Positions 17,110 through 27,025 are shown, counted from the stretch's first letter. The stretch: DNA of 64,000 nt from an uncultured Clostridium sp. (GCA_902496295.1 CABVAF010000005.1:1-64000), one strand, 5' to 3'. The notes: generated by a model from the sequence alone, not told the origin. A program made the numbers and translations.

Positions 17110-18111
17110 TTATTTTGTAGAAATATAAACTGCTAAATCTACAAGTTTATTTGAGTAACCCCATTCGTTATCATACCAAGCAACTAATTTAACAAATGTA
17201 TCTGTTAAAGCAATACCTGCTGTGCTGTCGAATATTGATGTATGTTCATCATGTGTAAAGTCTGATGAAACAACTGGGTCTTCTACATATTCTACTATTC
17301 CTTTCATTTCGTTTTCAGATGCTTTTTTAACTGCTGCACATATTTCTTCGTATGTTGCAGGTTTTTCTAAGTTACATGTTAAATCTACAACTGAAACATC
17401 AACTGTTGGTACTCTAAATGCCATACCTGTTAATTTTCCATTTAACTCTGGAATAACTTTTCCTACTGCTTTTGCAGCTCCTGTTGAAGATGGAATAATG
17501 TTAGCTGCTGCTGCACGTCCACCTCTCCAATCCTTTTTAGATGCTCCATCAACTGTTTTTTGTGTAGCTGTTGTAGCATGAACTGTTGTCATAAGACCAT
17601 CTTTAATTCCAAAGTTATCGTTTATAATTTTAGCTAAAGGTGCTAAACAGTTTGTTGTACAAGACGCATTTGAAAGTATGTTTATATCTGGTGTATATTT
17701 GTCGTTGTTAACTCCCATAACAAACATAGGTGCATCTTTAGAAGGTGCAGAAATTATAACTTTTTTAGCTCCCGCTTTTAAGTGAGCTTCTGCTTTCTCT
17801 ATTGTTGTAAATACTCCTGAACATTCTAGTACATAATCTACTCCATCTGCTCCCCATGGAATATTTACTGGGTCCATTTCGTTATAAACTTTTATTTCTT
17901 TTCCGTTAATAACAAGTTTATTTTCTTCTGATTTTATTTCTCCATTAAATCTACCATGAACTGTATCATATTTTAGCATATAAGCCATGTAATCTGCTTG
18001 AACAAAAGGATCGTTTATAGCTACAACCTCAACTTCTTTTTTATTTAAAGCTGCTTGAAGTGTAAGCTTACCAATCCTTCCAAAACCATTAATTCCTATT
18101 TTAATTGACAT
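17110..18111 (-). CDS. gap: glyceraldehyde-3-phosphate dehydrogenase
   Basis: The enzyme oxidises and phosphorylates glyceraldehyde-3-phosphate using NAD. I chose the ATG at 18111 (MSIKIGINGFGRIG, about 333 residues) because it is preceded by AAAAAGGAGGAATT and gives the usual length; a longer frame to 18204 adds a non-family N terminus. Visible motifs are the Rossmann GINGFGRIG, the catalytic Cys in SNASCTTNCLAP and the C-terminal WYDNEWGYSNK. It is the first gene of the glycolytic block. Confidence 0.98.
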   Translation of the reverse strand: MSIKIGINGFGRIGKLTLQAALNKKEVEVVAINDPFVQADYMAYMLKYDTVHGRFNGEIKSEENKLVINGKEIKVYNEMDPVNIPWGADGVDYVLECSGVFTTIEKAEAHLKAGAKKVIISAPSKDAPMFVMGVNNDKYTPDINILSNASCTTNCLAPLAKIINDNFGIKDGLMTTVHATTATQKTVDGASKKDWRGGRAAAANIIPSSTGAAKAVGKVIPELNGKLTGMAFRVPTVDVSVVDLTCNLEKPATYEEICAAVKKASENEMKGIVEYVEDPVVSSDFTHDEHTSIFDSTAGIALTDTFVKLVAWYDNEWGYSNKLVDLAVYISTK

Positions 18112-18188
18112 TAAAAATTCCTCCTTTTTAGGTGAAAAAACACCATAATTTTGTTTAGTATTTCCAAACAAAATCATTTTATAATAAA

Positions 18189-18212
18189 AAAGAATACTTT
18201 TCAAGTATTCTT
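18189..18212. repeat. hairpin upstream of gap
   Basis: AAGAATACTT and AAGTATTCTT form a perfect 10-base stem around a 3-base loop about 80 bases upstream of the gap start. It may be a leader hairpin or part of the termination region of the pilin-like gene upstream. Confidence 0.45.
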
Positions 18213-18229
18213 TACTAAAAAGTGAAATA

Positions 18230-18266
18230 AAATCAGTAGCTAATAAATCTGCTACTGATTTTTTGT
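18230..18266 (-). terminator. terminator between the pilin-like gene and gap
   Basis: AAATCAGTAGC and GCTACTGATTT arms surround a 10-base loop. On the minus strand the hairpin is followed by TATTTCACTTTTT, and on the plus strand by TTTTTTG. It lies about 70 bases after the stop of the pilin-like gene at 18336. Confidence 0.7.
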
Positions 18267-18309
18267 TTAATTATTATTTATCTCATTTATTGCTTTATTT
18301 TCTATTGTT

Positions 18310-18326
18310 CTAGTTTTTCAAACTAG
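18310..18326. repeat. 7-bp hairpin just downstream of the candidate variable region
   Basis: CTAGTTT and AAACTAG form a perfect 7-base stem with a GAA loop on the minus strand, ten bases after the stop codon of the pilin-like gene at 18336. DGR target genes typically carry a short hairpin immediately downstream of the variable region, so the position is suggestive. A partial copy of the dispersed GGGGACAGG repeat separates it from the gene. Confidence 0.45.
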
Positions 18327-18335
18327 GGGACAGGG

Positions 18336-19626
18336 CTACATATATAAAGCTACTCTGCTGCCATAACTACTACTCTTCGTTGGATAAAATCCATTGTAAA
18401 AAGAAGCTTGAAAACCACCAGAAACATTGTACGTACCTCCACGAAAAACTCGGTAATTGGTGAAATTCGATTCTATAGTCCAATCATATACATTTCCTGT
18501 CATATCATATATATTATTTACTGCATATTCTTCAATTGAACCTGTTGCTATCGGTTTATTTCCATTTGTACCTGAATAATTTCCTTTTCCTGTCCCATCA
18601 TACGTATATGCCTTCTTTTCTTCATCTCCACTATTGTACATCCATCTCATTACTGCATCCCACTGGCTTCCCCATATCATTGTTGTTGTTACATTACTAT
18701 TTGCTGCTATTCCTTTTGATTTATTATATATTGCATACCATGTTTGATTATTTATATCTGTATTATTCTTTACAACTGCTACCTCTGTTTGAGACATGTT
18801 TCCTGTTTCATATCTTCCTATATAAAACCCTCCATACTTTTCCACACTTGATATCATGTTATTAAACTCTGTCTCTAGTTGTGTCTTAAAAGTGCCCGAA
18901 GTTGCACTTTCACTAAGTCCGGCCTGTTGCAGATTAGTGCTTACTGCATCATATTGTATTCCATCACTTCCAGTTACTACATCTGGTTCACGATAACCTT
19001 CTGTATTTTCTATACTTATTATTCCATTTTGTTCTGTCCAATTCAACGGTGTTATTCCATCTGCTGAAAACTTATATAATTTTCCCCACTTCTTTCCATC
19101 TACATCTGTTCCATACATCTCACTTGGATTTGCTACTGGCACCCACACAAATTGATTTCTCGTAGTTTGTGCAGTATCTTTATTACTATCATTTACAGCT
19201 TCTTCTCCTTCATATATTACAAATCCATCTGCTACTGTATTTTCTGTTGCTACACTTGATGCAGTATATCCCTTTGGTACTGGCACAACTACTCCATCTG
19301 CACTTGTTACTTTATCAACCTTGCCTAAATCCCAATTTGCTGTTGGGTCTTCTATTGTACTTCCACCTATTCCATTTAACATATTACTCATATAATCTAC
19401 TGCTTTATTCATCTCTTCTTGTTCATTTACTGTAGCTTGGTTTGTTTTATCTGCTGCATCTCTTGCCTTTGCTATTATTCCATTTTCACTAAATATCAAA
19501 CTTATTGTTATTCCTGCCAAAATCAATAAAACTACAACAGTAACAACTAGTGCTATTAAAGTTATTCCGAGTATTCAATTTGTTTATTTTTGACTTGCTA
19601 AAACTTGTTATTTGTTCTTTTTTCAT
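18336..19626 (-). CDS. pilin-like protein with FGE-type lectin domain and candidate DGR variable region; leader out of frame
   Basis: From GGA at 19568 the product reads GITLIALVVTVVVLLILAG, then the shared SENGIIAKARDAADK helix and about 340 residues of an FGE-sulfatase-like domain. That domain has FVWVPV, YGGFYIGRYETG, WYAIYNKSKG, WGSQWDAVMRWM, NNIYDMTGNVYDWT, a variable RGGTYNVSGG...PTKSSS block and an RVALYM end. The ATG at 19626 has a strong AGGAGG site but is one base out of frame. Its leader is exactly 19 codons, then the C at 19569 creates CGG before GGA, exactly as in the gene at 214-1675. The last 45 codons use TCG, CGA, CGT and ACG and are mostly NNY. A displayed, hypervariable binding protein is inferred. 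The gene stands alone, between gap and the GH57 gene. Confidence 0.72.
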
Positions 19627-19810
19627 GCTATTAATCCTCCTTGGTTATTATTAACATCATTTGTTATATTTATACATACTACTATTTATTCCTTTTCGTA
19701 TATATTAAATATACTATTCATTCTAGCATAGTCGTTTTTTATTTGCAACTATTTCTATTTGCATTTTGCAATATTTTTTATTCTTATATTGTTATATTTA
19801 GTTTTAGGTA

Positions 19811-19854
19811 AAAAATAAGACTTCATATTTATATTAATATGAAATCTTATTTTT
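19811..19854 (-). terminator. terminator after the GH57 gene
   Basis: AAAAATAAGA...TTCATATT and AATATGAA...TCTTATTTTT arms form a long hairpin overlapping the last bases before the GH57 stop region. It is flanked by T-runs on both strands and would separate the polysaccharide genes from the pilin-like gene. Confidence 0.7.
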
Positions 19855-19855
19855 A

Positions 19856-21445
19856 TTATTTATAAATTCTATAATCTATATCTGGAAAAGCACAATCTTT
19901 TTCCTCTATGTCTTTCAAGAAGTCTTCATCTATTTTGTCGTCCAATAATTCGTAATATAACTTTGTAAATCTGCCTATGTGGTCTTTTATTCGTTTTTTT
20001 GCATAGTCTACCATTGTTCCATTTGTTATAATAAATAACCAGTCGCTACTTTGTGCAAGTAATAATTCTCTAGCACATTGGTTTAAAGCTCTTCTTTTTA
20101 TTTTTTCTTGCTCATCTGGGAATTTATTTGCAAGCTCAACCATTCTATCTCCTGCAACATGTAAATGTCTATGTGCATAATCATTTGTGGGATTTAACCA
20201 AACTTCACTATATCCATTTGCTCCCCAACTTGAACGGCATGGCGTAGAAACTTGCATTAATGGGTATTTTTCTATATATTCACTTGGTGTTATTAGTTTA
20301 AAATTGCATTTATCGTAATAAATTTTCTTAAATAAAACATATAGCCAATATGGCCCTTCATACCACCAATGTCCATATAACTCTGCATCATAAGGACATA
20401 AAATAATTGGCGGATTTTGCATTTTAGGTGCTAATGAATCTATTTGTCTTTCTCTGCTATCAAAGAAATGTCCTGCTTGCATTTCTACAGAATCTTTTGC
20501 CCATTGTAGGTTATATAAGTCTTTTTCACAGTCTTTGCCTGTAATTCTATAGTATTTTATTCCTGTATGAACTCTTGCACCATTTGCAGCTATATATGGT
20601 TTAATGTAATCATAATCTACGTCATATCCAATGTCTCTGTAAAATTCTCTATAATTAAAATCTCCTGGATAACCATTAATAGAACTCCAAACTTGTCTTG
20701 AGGATTCTAGGTCTCTACCAAATGCAATAACTCCATTAGGAGAAACTATAGGAGCATATGTTCCATAAACTGGAGCTGGATTTGCATATAAAATTCCATG
20801 TGTTTCTGTAATAATGTACTTTATTCCAAACTCTTTTAAATACTTGTCCGCTTCTGGAACATACCCACACTCTGGAAGCCATATTCCATTTGGCTTTTTT
20901 CCAAAGTATTTTTCATATGTTTGTACCCCAACTGCTATCTGTGCTTTAACAGTTTTCTCATTTACGTACAAAATTGGAAAATATCCATGTGTTGCGCCAC
21001 ATGTAATAATTTCTAGAACTCCAATGTCTTGGAAATGCTTAAATCCTTCAATCAAATTACAGTTATAAACATCTTTAAAAATATGTAAGTCACTAGAATA
21101 TTTTTCTACATAATATTTAGCTAAATTATTAAGTCTTTCGTCATATTTAGTTCTTACAACCTCTTTTTCAGCAAGTTCTATATGTGTTTTTAAATACTTA
21201 ATATATCTTTCTTGAAGCATTTTGTTATCAAGCATATTAAGAAGAGGAGGTGTAAGTGACATTGTAATTCTAAAATCCACTCCTTCCTCCTCTAATTTTT
21301 TAAAGTTTGTAAGTAATGGTATATATGTTTCTGACATAGCTTCGTATAGCCATTGTTCTTCTAAATAATCTTCGCTTTCTGGGTGATGAACAAAAGGTAA
21401 ATGTGCATGTAATACAAAGCTAACGTATCCCTTTTCTTTTGACAT
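19856..21445 (-). CDS. GH57 1,4-alpha-glucan branching enzyme (DUF1957 type)
   Basis: The 529-residue protein belongs to glycoside hydrolase family 57 and resembles the branching enzymes that introduce alpha-1,6 branches into glycogen-like glucans. Motifs are FVLHAHLPFV at the start, CGATHGYFPIL, the nucleophile Glu in GIWLPECGYVPE, and the acid/base region PYDAELYGHWWYEGP. A C-terminal DUF1957-type helical domain follows. It lies 15 bases after the DUF4912 gene, a pairing that fits glycogen synthesis. A GT4 synthase is at 40821-42113. Confidence 0.88.
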   Translation of the reverse strand: MSKEKGYVSFVLHAHLPFVHHPESEDYLEEQWLYEAMSETYIPLLTNFKKLEEEGVDFRITMSLTPPLLNMLDNKMLQERYIKYLKTHIELAEKEVVRTKYDERLNNLAKYYVEKYSSDLHIFKDVYNCNLIEGFKHFQDIGVLEIITCGATHGYFPILYVNEKTVKAQIAVGVQTYEKYFGKKPNGIWLPECGYVPEADKYLKEFGIKYIITETHGILYANPAPVYGTYAPIVSPNGVIAFGRDLESSRQVWSSINGYPGDFNYREFYRDIGYDVDYDYIKPYIAANGARVHTGIKYYRITGKDCEKDLYNLQWAKDSVEMQAGHFFDSRERQIDSLAPKMQNPPIILCPYDAELYGHWWYEGPYWLYVLFKKIYYDKCNFKLITPSEYIEKYPLMQVSTPCRSSWGANGYSEVWLNPTNDYAHRHLHVAGDRMVELANKFPDEQEKIKRRALNQCARELLLAQSSDWLFIITNGTMVDYAKKRIKDHIGRFTKLYYELLDDKIDEDFLKDIEEKDCAFPDIDYRIYK

Positions 21446-21459
21446 GTTATAATCTCCTT

Positions 21460-22485
21460 TTATTTAAAACTTGAACTAGTATGAGAAGATGGTAAATTAA
21501 GATTTATTCCGTCACCTTCAAGCTCATTATTAAGTAACTCTTTAAAATATTTATAAAAATCTTTTGATTTAGCAAAATCTTTAAAGAATGTAATATTTAC
21601 TATAGGTTTTTCTACTAATTCGTGAGTTTTAACATTTTTAAATAATACGTTGTTAGGAATATTCTCAAGTAAAATATGATCATTTGGCATATCCAAATTA
21701 TTAGATGTAGTAACATGGTAATAGTCTGGATGATTTTCTTTATTTCTTCTGCCTAATTCTACTTGATATTCACAATTAGCATCGTTTACATGAAGATACC
21801 AACTATTAGCGAAGTCGTTTATTTGCACTTCATACGAATAGTTCATAGTTTTATTTATAACAAGAAGTACTGGAACTGTATTATTAAAGAAATTTTCTCC
21901 ATATTGAGCTACAAAATTATTTCTATCGTTATCTGAAATATCCCAATATACAAATAGTACATTTGGTGTTTGGGCTAAAATTTTTACTATTGTTTGATTA
22001 TATCTATAAGGTAAATCGTAGTATTCAACAACATTAACTTTTTCTTCTACTTGAATTTTTTTGTTTTCTATTTCTAGTGTTTCTATAACTTCTTCTTTAA
22101 CCGCTTTCTTAGTATTTCTTGTAGTAGTACTTTTCTTTCTAGGTGTTTTTTCTGCTGTTTTAGTAGCCACTTTTTTAGTTGCTTTTTTTTCAGCTGCTGC
22201 CTTTATTTCTTTGGCTGTTTTCTTTGCAGTTGTTGCTTTTTCTTCTTTAACCGCTTTATTTGTAGCTGTCGTCTTTTTTTCCTTAGTCGCTTTTTTACTA
22301 GTTGTTGTTTTAGTTTCTTTTTTTGCAGTTGTAGTTTTAGCACTTTTAGCAGTCTTAGTAGCTTTCTTAGCTGTAGAAGTAGTTGATTTTGCTTTTGTTG
22401 TAGCAGTTTTCTTTGCTGGAGTTTTCTTTTTTTCCGTTACTTCTTTTGATATTTCATTTATTTCATCTTTAGCTTTTCTTGGCAT
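21460..22485 (-). CDS. DUF4912 protein with histone-H1-like Lys/Ala/Thr-rich N terminus
   Basis: Residues 1 to about 140 are a low-complexity tail of Lys, Ala, Thr and Glu with repeated TAKK/KKATK-type units, like histone H1 tails. Residues about 155-300 match the DUF4912 pattern (PYRYNQTIVKILAQTPNVLFVYWDIS, then SWYLHVND and YQVELGR). DUF4912 proteins are often found beside GH57 branching enzymes and may bind carbohydrate; the role of the basic tail is unknown. GGAGGATACC precedes the ATG. Slippage in the repeats could vary the tail length. Confidence 0.8.
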   Translation of the reverse strand: MPRKAKDEINEISKEVTEKKKTPAKKTATTKAKSTTSTAKKATKTAKSAKTTTAKKETKTTTSKKATKEKKTTATNKAVKEEKATTAKKTAKEIKAAAEKKATKKVATKTAEKTPRKKSTTTRNTKKAVKEEVIETLEIENKKIQVEEKVNVVEYYDLPYRYNQTIVKILAQTPNVLFVYWDISDNDRNNFVAQYGENFFNNTVPVLLVINKTMNYSYEVQINDFANSWYLHVNDANCEYQVELGRRNKENHPDYYHVTTSNNLDMPNDHILLENIPNNVLFKNVKTHELVEKPIVNITFFKDFAKSKDFYKYFKELLNNELEGDGINLNLPSSHTSSSFK

Positions 22486-22761
22486 GGTATCCTCCGAACT
22501 TAAAATTAATATTCTATAATATACTATATCAAAATTAAGATAAATTCAATAGAAAAACAAGAAAAATTAAAAATATGTAACATAAATGTAAAATAGAACT
22601 AGCTTGATATAGTAAAATGTATTTTAAACTAGAATAATAGTTATTTTTGAGCTATATTGACATTAGAAGCAAGTTTACAGTATAATTATATTATAAGTTA
22701 ATAATATAATTACATAAATTAAGGATATATTATATTTTATTATTTAAAAGGAGGAATAAAT

Positions 22762-23145
22762 ATGGGAACAGCAGGATTAGTTCTAGGTATTATTGCTTTA
22801 TTACTAAGTTGGATACCTATAATAAGTATTATAGCTTTTATACTAGCACTTATTGGATTAATTTTATCAATAATAGATACTGTAAAGAAAAATAAAATAA
22901 ATGACCCTAACAAAGGAGTATCGATTGCTGGAATTGTAACATCTGCACTAGCTTTTATAACATCTGCATCTTTATCATTTGTTTTCATAATTACATTAAT
23001 TGTGGCAATAGGTGAAGCAATAAATTCTGAAGATTTTAGAGATTCAATAAACAGGATTGAGGATGGTTATTACGAATGGCATGATAAATATGATGTAGAC
23101 CACTATTTAGATGACTTCTATTATGATTATGATTTTAACTTATAA
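22762..23145 (+). CDS. small DUF4190-like membrane protein
   Basis: A 127-residue protein on the plus strand has an AAAAGGAGGAATAAAT ribosome-binding region. It has two strongly hydrophobic hairpins: GLVLGIIALLLSWIP...ALIGLILSIID, and KGVSIAGIVTSALAFIT...VFIITLIVAIG. This is the layout of DUF4190-type proteins. The C terminus is acidic and Tyr/Asp-rich (YYEWHDKYDVDHYLDDFYYDYDF). No function is known. It has its own upstream region and a strong terminator, so it is monocistronic. Confidence 0.8.
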   Translation: MGTAGLVLGIIALLLSWIPIISIIAFILALIGLILSIIDTVKKNKINDPNKGVSIAGIVTSALAFITSASLSFVFIITLIVAIGEAINSEDFRDSINRIEDGYYEWHDKYDVDHYLDDFYYDYDFNL

Positions 23146-23164
23146 AAAATAAATATTTATATAA

Positions 23165-23218
23165 AAAGAACCAGATTTAATTTTTTTATTGAAATACTAA
23201 ATTTAAATCTGGTTCTTT
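23165..23218 (+). terminator. strong terminator between convergent genes
   Basis: AAAGAACCAGATTTAA and TTAAATCTGGTTCTTT form a perfect 16-base stem with a T-run after it on the plus strand and A/T on the other side. It serves the DUF4190-like gene and probably the YtxC-like gene on the opposite strand. Confidence 0.85.
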
Positions 23219-23281
23219 ATTTTTATATTTGCTTTTTTACTTTCAAAATTTCAAAGTTTTTATTCTTTTTAGCTATAACCT

Positions 23282-24121
23282 TTATTTTGCACTATTAATA
23301 ATTTTATATGTTCTACATATGTTACAGTCTGTACACATGTATACTCTATTTTCAAATATTAAACACAAAGTATCTATAAACTCATCTTTTTTTGTTATTA
23401 AATGGATATTAAGCTTTTTTGGTAATAATGAAAGCAATGCATTTAATGCAAAATCGTTTGAAGAAAATGTTATATCTGATAAATATTTTGCATTAAAACT
23501 ATTATTAGATATTGTTATTATATCTTTATTCTTATCTAATAATATTGACTCTCCATTTGTGTATATTAAATGTATTTCTTCTGTTTCTGGGTCTTTTGAA
23601 TTTACATACATTTTTAATAAGCTTATAAACTCAGCATATTCTTTTTCTATAATATATTTATTAACTCCCTCGTCTACAAGTTCGTCAATTTTCTCTATAT
23701 ATTCTTTTATTCTAAATGTAACAAAACCGTCCAAAATCATTGATTTATTCTGTTTTAGATATTTTTGTACCTTATTACATATAGTTTTGTTTCTATTTTT
23801 TAATTTGTTATTTTTCAAAGATTCTATGCAAATTTCTTCTATTTTCTTTTTTTCGAATTCGTCAAAATAGAAATAATTAAATGCAAGAATTCGCTTTATT
23901 ATATTAATTTCATAAAATTTCAGTATAGTATCTGCTATTATATTGCATAATATTTTATAGAACTCTTCTATATCTTCACCGGTGTAATGCACAATGAAAT
24001 TAAAATATATTTTAAATTTTTTATCTATATAAGAAATATTTGCAAAATCTATTTTATCAAATTTGTTTAGTAGATAATCTATTATTTCTCTATTGTTAGT
24101 TTTAATACAAAACGATTTCAA
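23282..24121 (-). CDS. YtxC-like sporulation protein
   Basis: The 279-residue cytosolic protein matches the YtxC family in its middle and C-terminal parts: MILDGFVTFRIKEYIEKIDELVDEGV, YIIEKEYAEFISLLKMYV, and EEIHLIYTNGE. A VYMCTDCNICRTY Cys cluster lies at the end. Its molecular role is unknown, but the family is limited to spore formers. AGGAGAAG precedes the ATG. It lies downstream of the Ca2+-ATPase gene. Confidence 0.75.
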   Translation of the reverse strand: MKSFCIKTNNREIIDYLLNKFDKIDFANISYIDKKFKIYFNFIVHYTGEDIEEFYKILCNIIADTILKFYEINIIKRILAFNYFYFDEFEKKKIEEICIESLKNNKLKNRNKTICNKVQKYLKQNKSMILDGFVTFRIKEYIEKIDELVDEGVNKYIIEKEYAEFISLLKMYVNSKDPETEEIHLIYTNGESILLDKNKDIITISNNSFNAKYLSDITFSSNDFALNALLSLLPKKLNIHLITKKDEFIDTLCLIFENRVYMCTDCNICRTYKIINSAK

Positions 24122-24222
24122 TGTAAGTCTTCTCCTTTCAATATGTAATATTATCTACTAAATAGCTTTTATATATACATATTTTATTCAGAAAAGACTA
24201 TTTTGGTAACATCTAACAAAAA

Positions 24223-26841
24223 TTATATATTTTTTGTTTTGTAGCCATACACTATTTTTCCAAATTTAATTTCATTAAACTTCTTCTGAACTTCCATAAC
24301 AATTACAGGAACAATTGATATTAATATAGTTATAATCCATTGTGTCTGATTTAACATTGTTAGTTTAAATATTTCTGCAATGCTTGGTATAAATACTATT
24401 CCTATTTGTAAAACTGTTCCAAGTATAAATGCTCCTATTAGATATTTATTTTCTAATATTCCTGCCTTAAATATTGACTCTTCGCTTTTAATGTTAAAAC
24501 AATGTATTAATTCAAGCATACCCAAGCTTATAAATGCCATTGTTCTTCCTACTTCTAGTCCATAATATTTATTTCCTATAGTAAATGCAATTATTGTAAG
24601 TAGACCTATCATAAAACCTTCTACTATTATTTTTCCAAATAACCCATCTGCAAAAATGCTTTTTTTAGAATCTCTTGGTGGTCTTTCCATTATATCTTTT
24701 TCTGGTGGTTCTAGTCCTAGTGCAATTGCTGGTAATGAGTCTGTTACTAAGTTAACCCATAAAAGTTGTACTGCAAGTAATGGTGACTTCATTCCTAGTA
24801 ATAGCCCAATAAATATTGTTACTATTTCTCCTATATTTGTAGCAATTAAAAAGTGAATTGCTTTTTTTATATTATCAAATATATTTCTTCCTTGTTTTAC
24901 TGCTTCTACTATTGTTACAAAGTTATCATCGTTTAGTATCATATCAGATGCATTTTTTGCAACGTCTGTTCCCTTTCTTCCCATTGCCACTCCAATGTCT
25001 GCTTTTTTTAATGCAGGTGCATCATTTACTCCATCTCCTGTCATTGCAACTACAGCGCCAGCATTCTGAAATGCCTTAACTATTCTAACTTTATGTTCTG
25101 GTGACACTCTTGCAAACACCGAATAATTCATAATATTTTTTATAAGTTCTTTATCTGTAATTTTATCTAATTCTTGACCAGTAATAGCAAGTTCATTTTC
25201 TCGTAATATACCTAAGTCTTTAGCAATTGCTTTTGCCGTAATTATATGGTCTCCTGTAATCATTACCGTTTTTATTCCTGCTCTTCTACATGCTTTAACA
25301 GATTCTTTTACACCTTTTCTTGGAGGATCTATCATTCCTATAAAACCAACAAAAACTAAGTTATTTTCAATATTATTAGAATCTATTAAATTTGGTATTG
25401 TATCCACATCTAAATATGCTACACCTAGTACTCTTAGTGCTCTTTCTGCCATTTTTTCGTTTTGATTTTTTATTTTACTTAAGTAAACATCATTTAAAAC
25501 TTTTTTTGTTCCATTTTCTTCATAAAAAGTACATCTATTTAATAGTACTTCTGGTGCTCCCTTAGTTATTATTCTATATTTTCCGTTATCTAATTTTAAT
25601 ATTACGCTCATTAACTTCCTAGTAGAGTCAAATGGAATTTCATTTATTCTATTATATGTTTTATCTTGATTTACTATTTTTTCTTCCAATGCCGACTTAA
25701 CAATTGCAACTTCTGTTGGTTCTCCGTCTACTTTATTTCCTGCCACTTCACAGTTTGTACATATATATCCATATTCTAATACTTTGTTTCTGTCTCCAAC
25801 TACTTCTACTACTTTCATATTATTTTCTGTAAGAGTTCCTGTTTTGTCAGAGCAAATTACTCTGCTACTACCTAAAGTTTCTACTGCTGGAAGCTTTCTT
25901 ATTATTGCATTTTTCTTAGCCATTTTTGTTACTGCAATTGATAATATTATAGTTACAATTGCAGGTAGCCCTTCTGGAATAGCTGCAACTGCTAAACCTA
26001 CAGATGTCATAAACATTTCAGTAATAGGTATATTTTTTATTATTCCTATTACAAAAATAATAGCACAAATTATTAAACATGCTACACCTAACATTTTTCC
26101 TACTTCTTCTAATTTTCTTTGTATAGGTGTAGTTGGAGATTCATTTGTTATTATCATATTTGCTATTTTTCCAACTTCTGTGCTCATTCCAGTACTCACA
26201 ACAATTCCTTCTGCATGTCCATTTACAACTATAGTACTTCCAAAAGCCATATTGCACATATCTCCAAGTGGAACTTTTTTATTAGTTATTATTTTATCTG
26301 CATCTTTCAAAACAGGTTCTGTTTCCCCAGTTAAGCTAGATTCTTCAACTTTTAGGTTTACTGTTTCTATTAGTCTCATATCTGCTGGAACATAATTTCC
26401 GGCTTCTAAAATTACAATATCTCCTGGTAAAACATCTTCTCCATTAATTGTTTGCACAATGCCATTTCTTCTCACTTTTGCTACAGGAGAAGAAAGTTTT
26501 TTCAATGCCTCTATAGATTTTTCTGCTTTTGTTTCTTGTATTAACCCCATAATTCCATTAAACAATACTATTGCAATAATAATTATTGAATCTAAATAGT
26601 CACCTGTTCCTTCCATGTAACTAACTATAGCAGATACAATTGCTGCAATAATTAAAATTATTATCATAAAGTCATTAAATTGTTTTACAAATTTTATTAA
26701 CAGCCCTTCCTTTTTCCCCTCTTTTATTTTGTTTTTTCCAAATTGCTTTTCTCGCTCTTCGATGTCACTTTCTTTTAGTCCAAATTTCATATTTGTCCTA
26801 AGTTCTCTTGCAACTTCTTGAACACTTTTTGTATACCACAT
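24223..26841 (-). CDS. P-type Ca2+-transporting ATPase
   Basis: An 872-residue P2-type pump. The actuator loop has SLTGETEPV, helix M4 has AAIPEGLPAIVT with the calcium-coordinating Glu, the phosphorylated Asp is in SDKTGTLTE, and hinge motifs MITGDH and MTGDGVNDAPALKKADIG are present. About ten membrane helices and an N-terminal cation ATPase domain complete the plan. It probably exports Ca2+ from the cytosol. A second, similar pump begins beyond the right edge (62705-64000). Metal specificity is inferred from family resemblance. Confidence 0.93.
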   Translation of the reverse strand: MWYTKSVQEVARELRTNMKFGLKESDIEEREKQFGKNKIKEGKKEGLLIKFVKQFNDFMIIILIIAAIVSAIVSYMEGTGDYLDSIIIIAIVLFNGIMGLIQETKAEKSIEALKKLSSPVAKVRRNGIVQTINGEDVLPGDIVILEAGNYVPADMRLIETVNLKVEESSLTGETEPVLKDADKIITNKKVPLGDMCNMAFGSTIVVNGHAEGIVVSTGMSTEVGKIANMIITNESPTTPIQRKLEEVGKMLGVACLIICAIIFVIGIIKNIPITEMFMTSVGLAVAAIPEGLPAIVTIILSIAVTKMAKKNAIIRKLPAVETLGSSRVICSDKTGTLTENNMKVVEVVGDRNKVLEYGYICTNCEVAGNKVDGEPTEVAIVKSALEEKIVNQDKTYNRINEIPFDSTRKLMSVILKLDNGKYRIITKGAPEVLLNRCTFYEENGTKKVLNDVYLSKIKNQNEKMAERALRVLGVAYLDVDTIPNLIDSNNIENNLVFVGFIGMIDPPRKGVKESVKACRRAGIKTVMITGDHIITAKAIAKDLGILRENELAITGQELDKITDKELIKNIMNYSVFARVSPEHKVRIVKAFQNAGAVVAMTGDGVNDAPALKKADIGVAMGRKGTDVAKNASDMILNDDNFVTIVEAVKQGRNIFDNIKKAIHFLIATNIGEIVTIFIGLLLGMKSPLLAVQLLWVNLVTDSLPAIALGLEPPEKDIMERPPRDSKKSIFADGLFGKIIVEGFMIGLLTIIAFTIGNKYYGLEVGRTMAFISLGMLELIHCFNIKSEESIFKAGILENKYLIGAFILGTVLQIGIVFIPSIAEIFKLTMLNQTQWIITILISIVPVIVMEVQKKFNEIKFGKIVYGYKTKNI

Positions 26842-27025
26842 ATTAATCTCTCCTTTGTTTGGTTTTATTAATTTATATGCTTGTACTAACTTTTTATTCC
26901 ATTATTTCTTTATCTAATTTATTTTTTATATAGCTAATTTAAGTTATATTTTTTGCTTTATTACTAACTTATACCAGTTTGCTTGTTCACTCATTTTATT
27001 TAGTTTACATATTATATTTATAGAG

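Noticed and set aside
22061..22519. Plus-strand hydrophobic frame opposite the DUF4912 gene
   Set aside because: It is the antisense of the Lys/Ala/Thr repeat tail, which reads as Phe/Val/Ala; no start signal.
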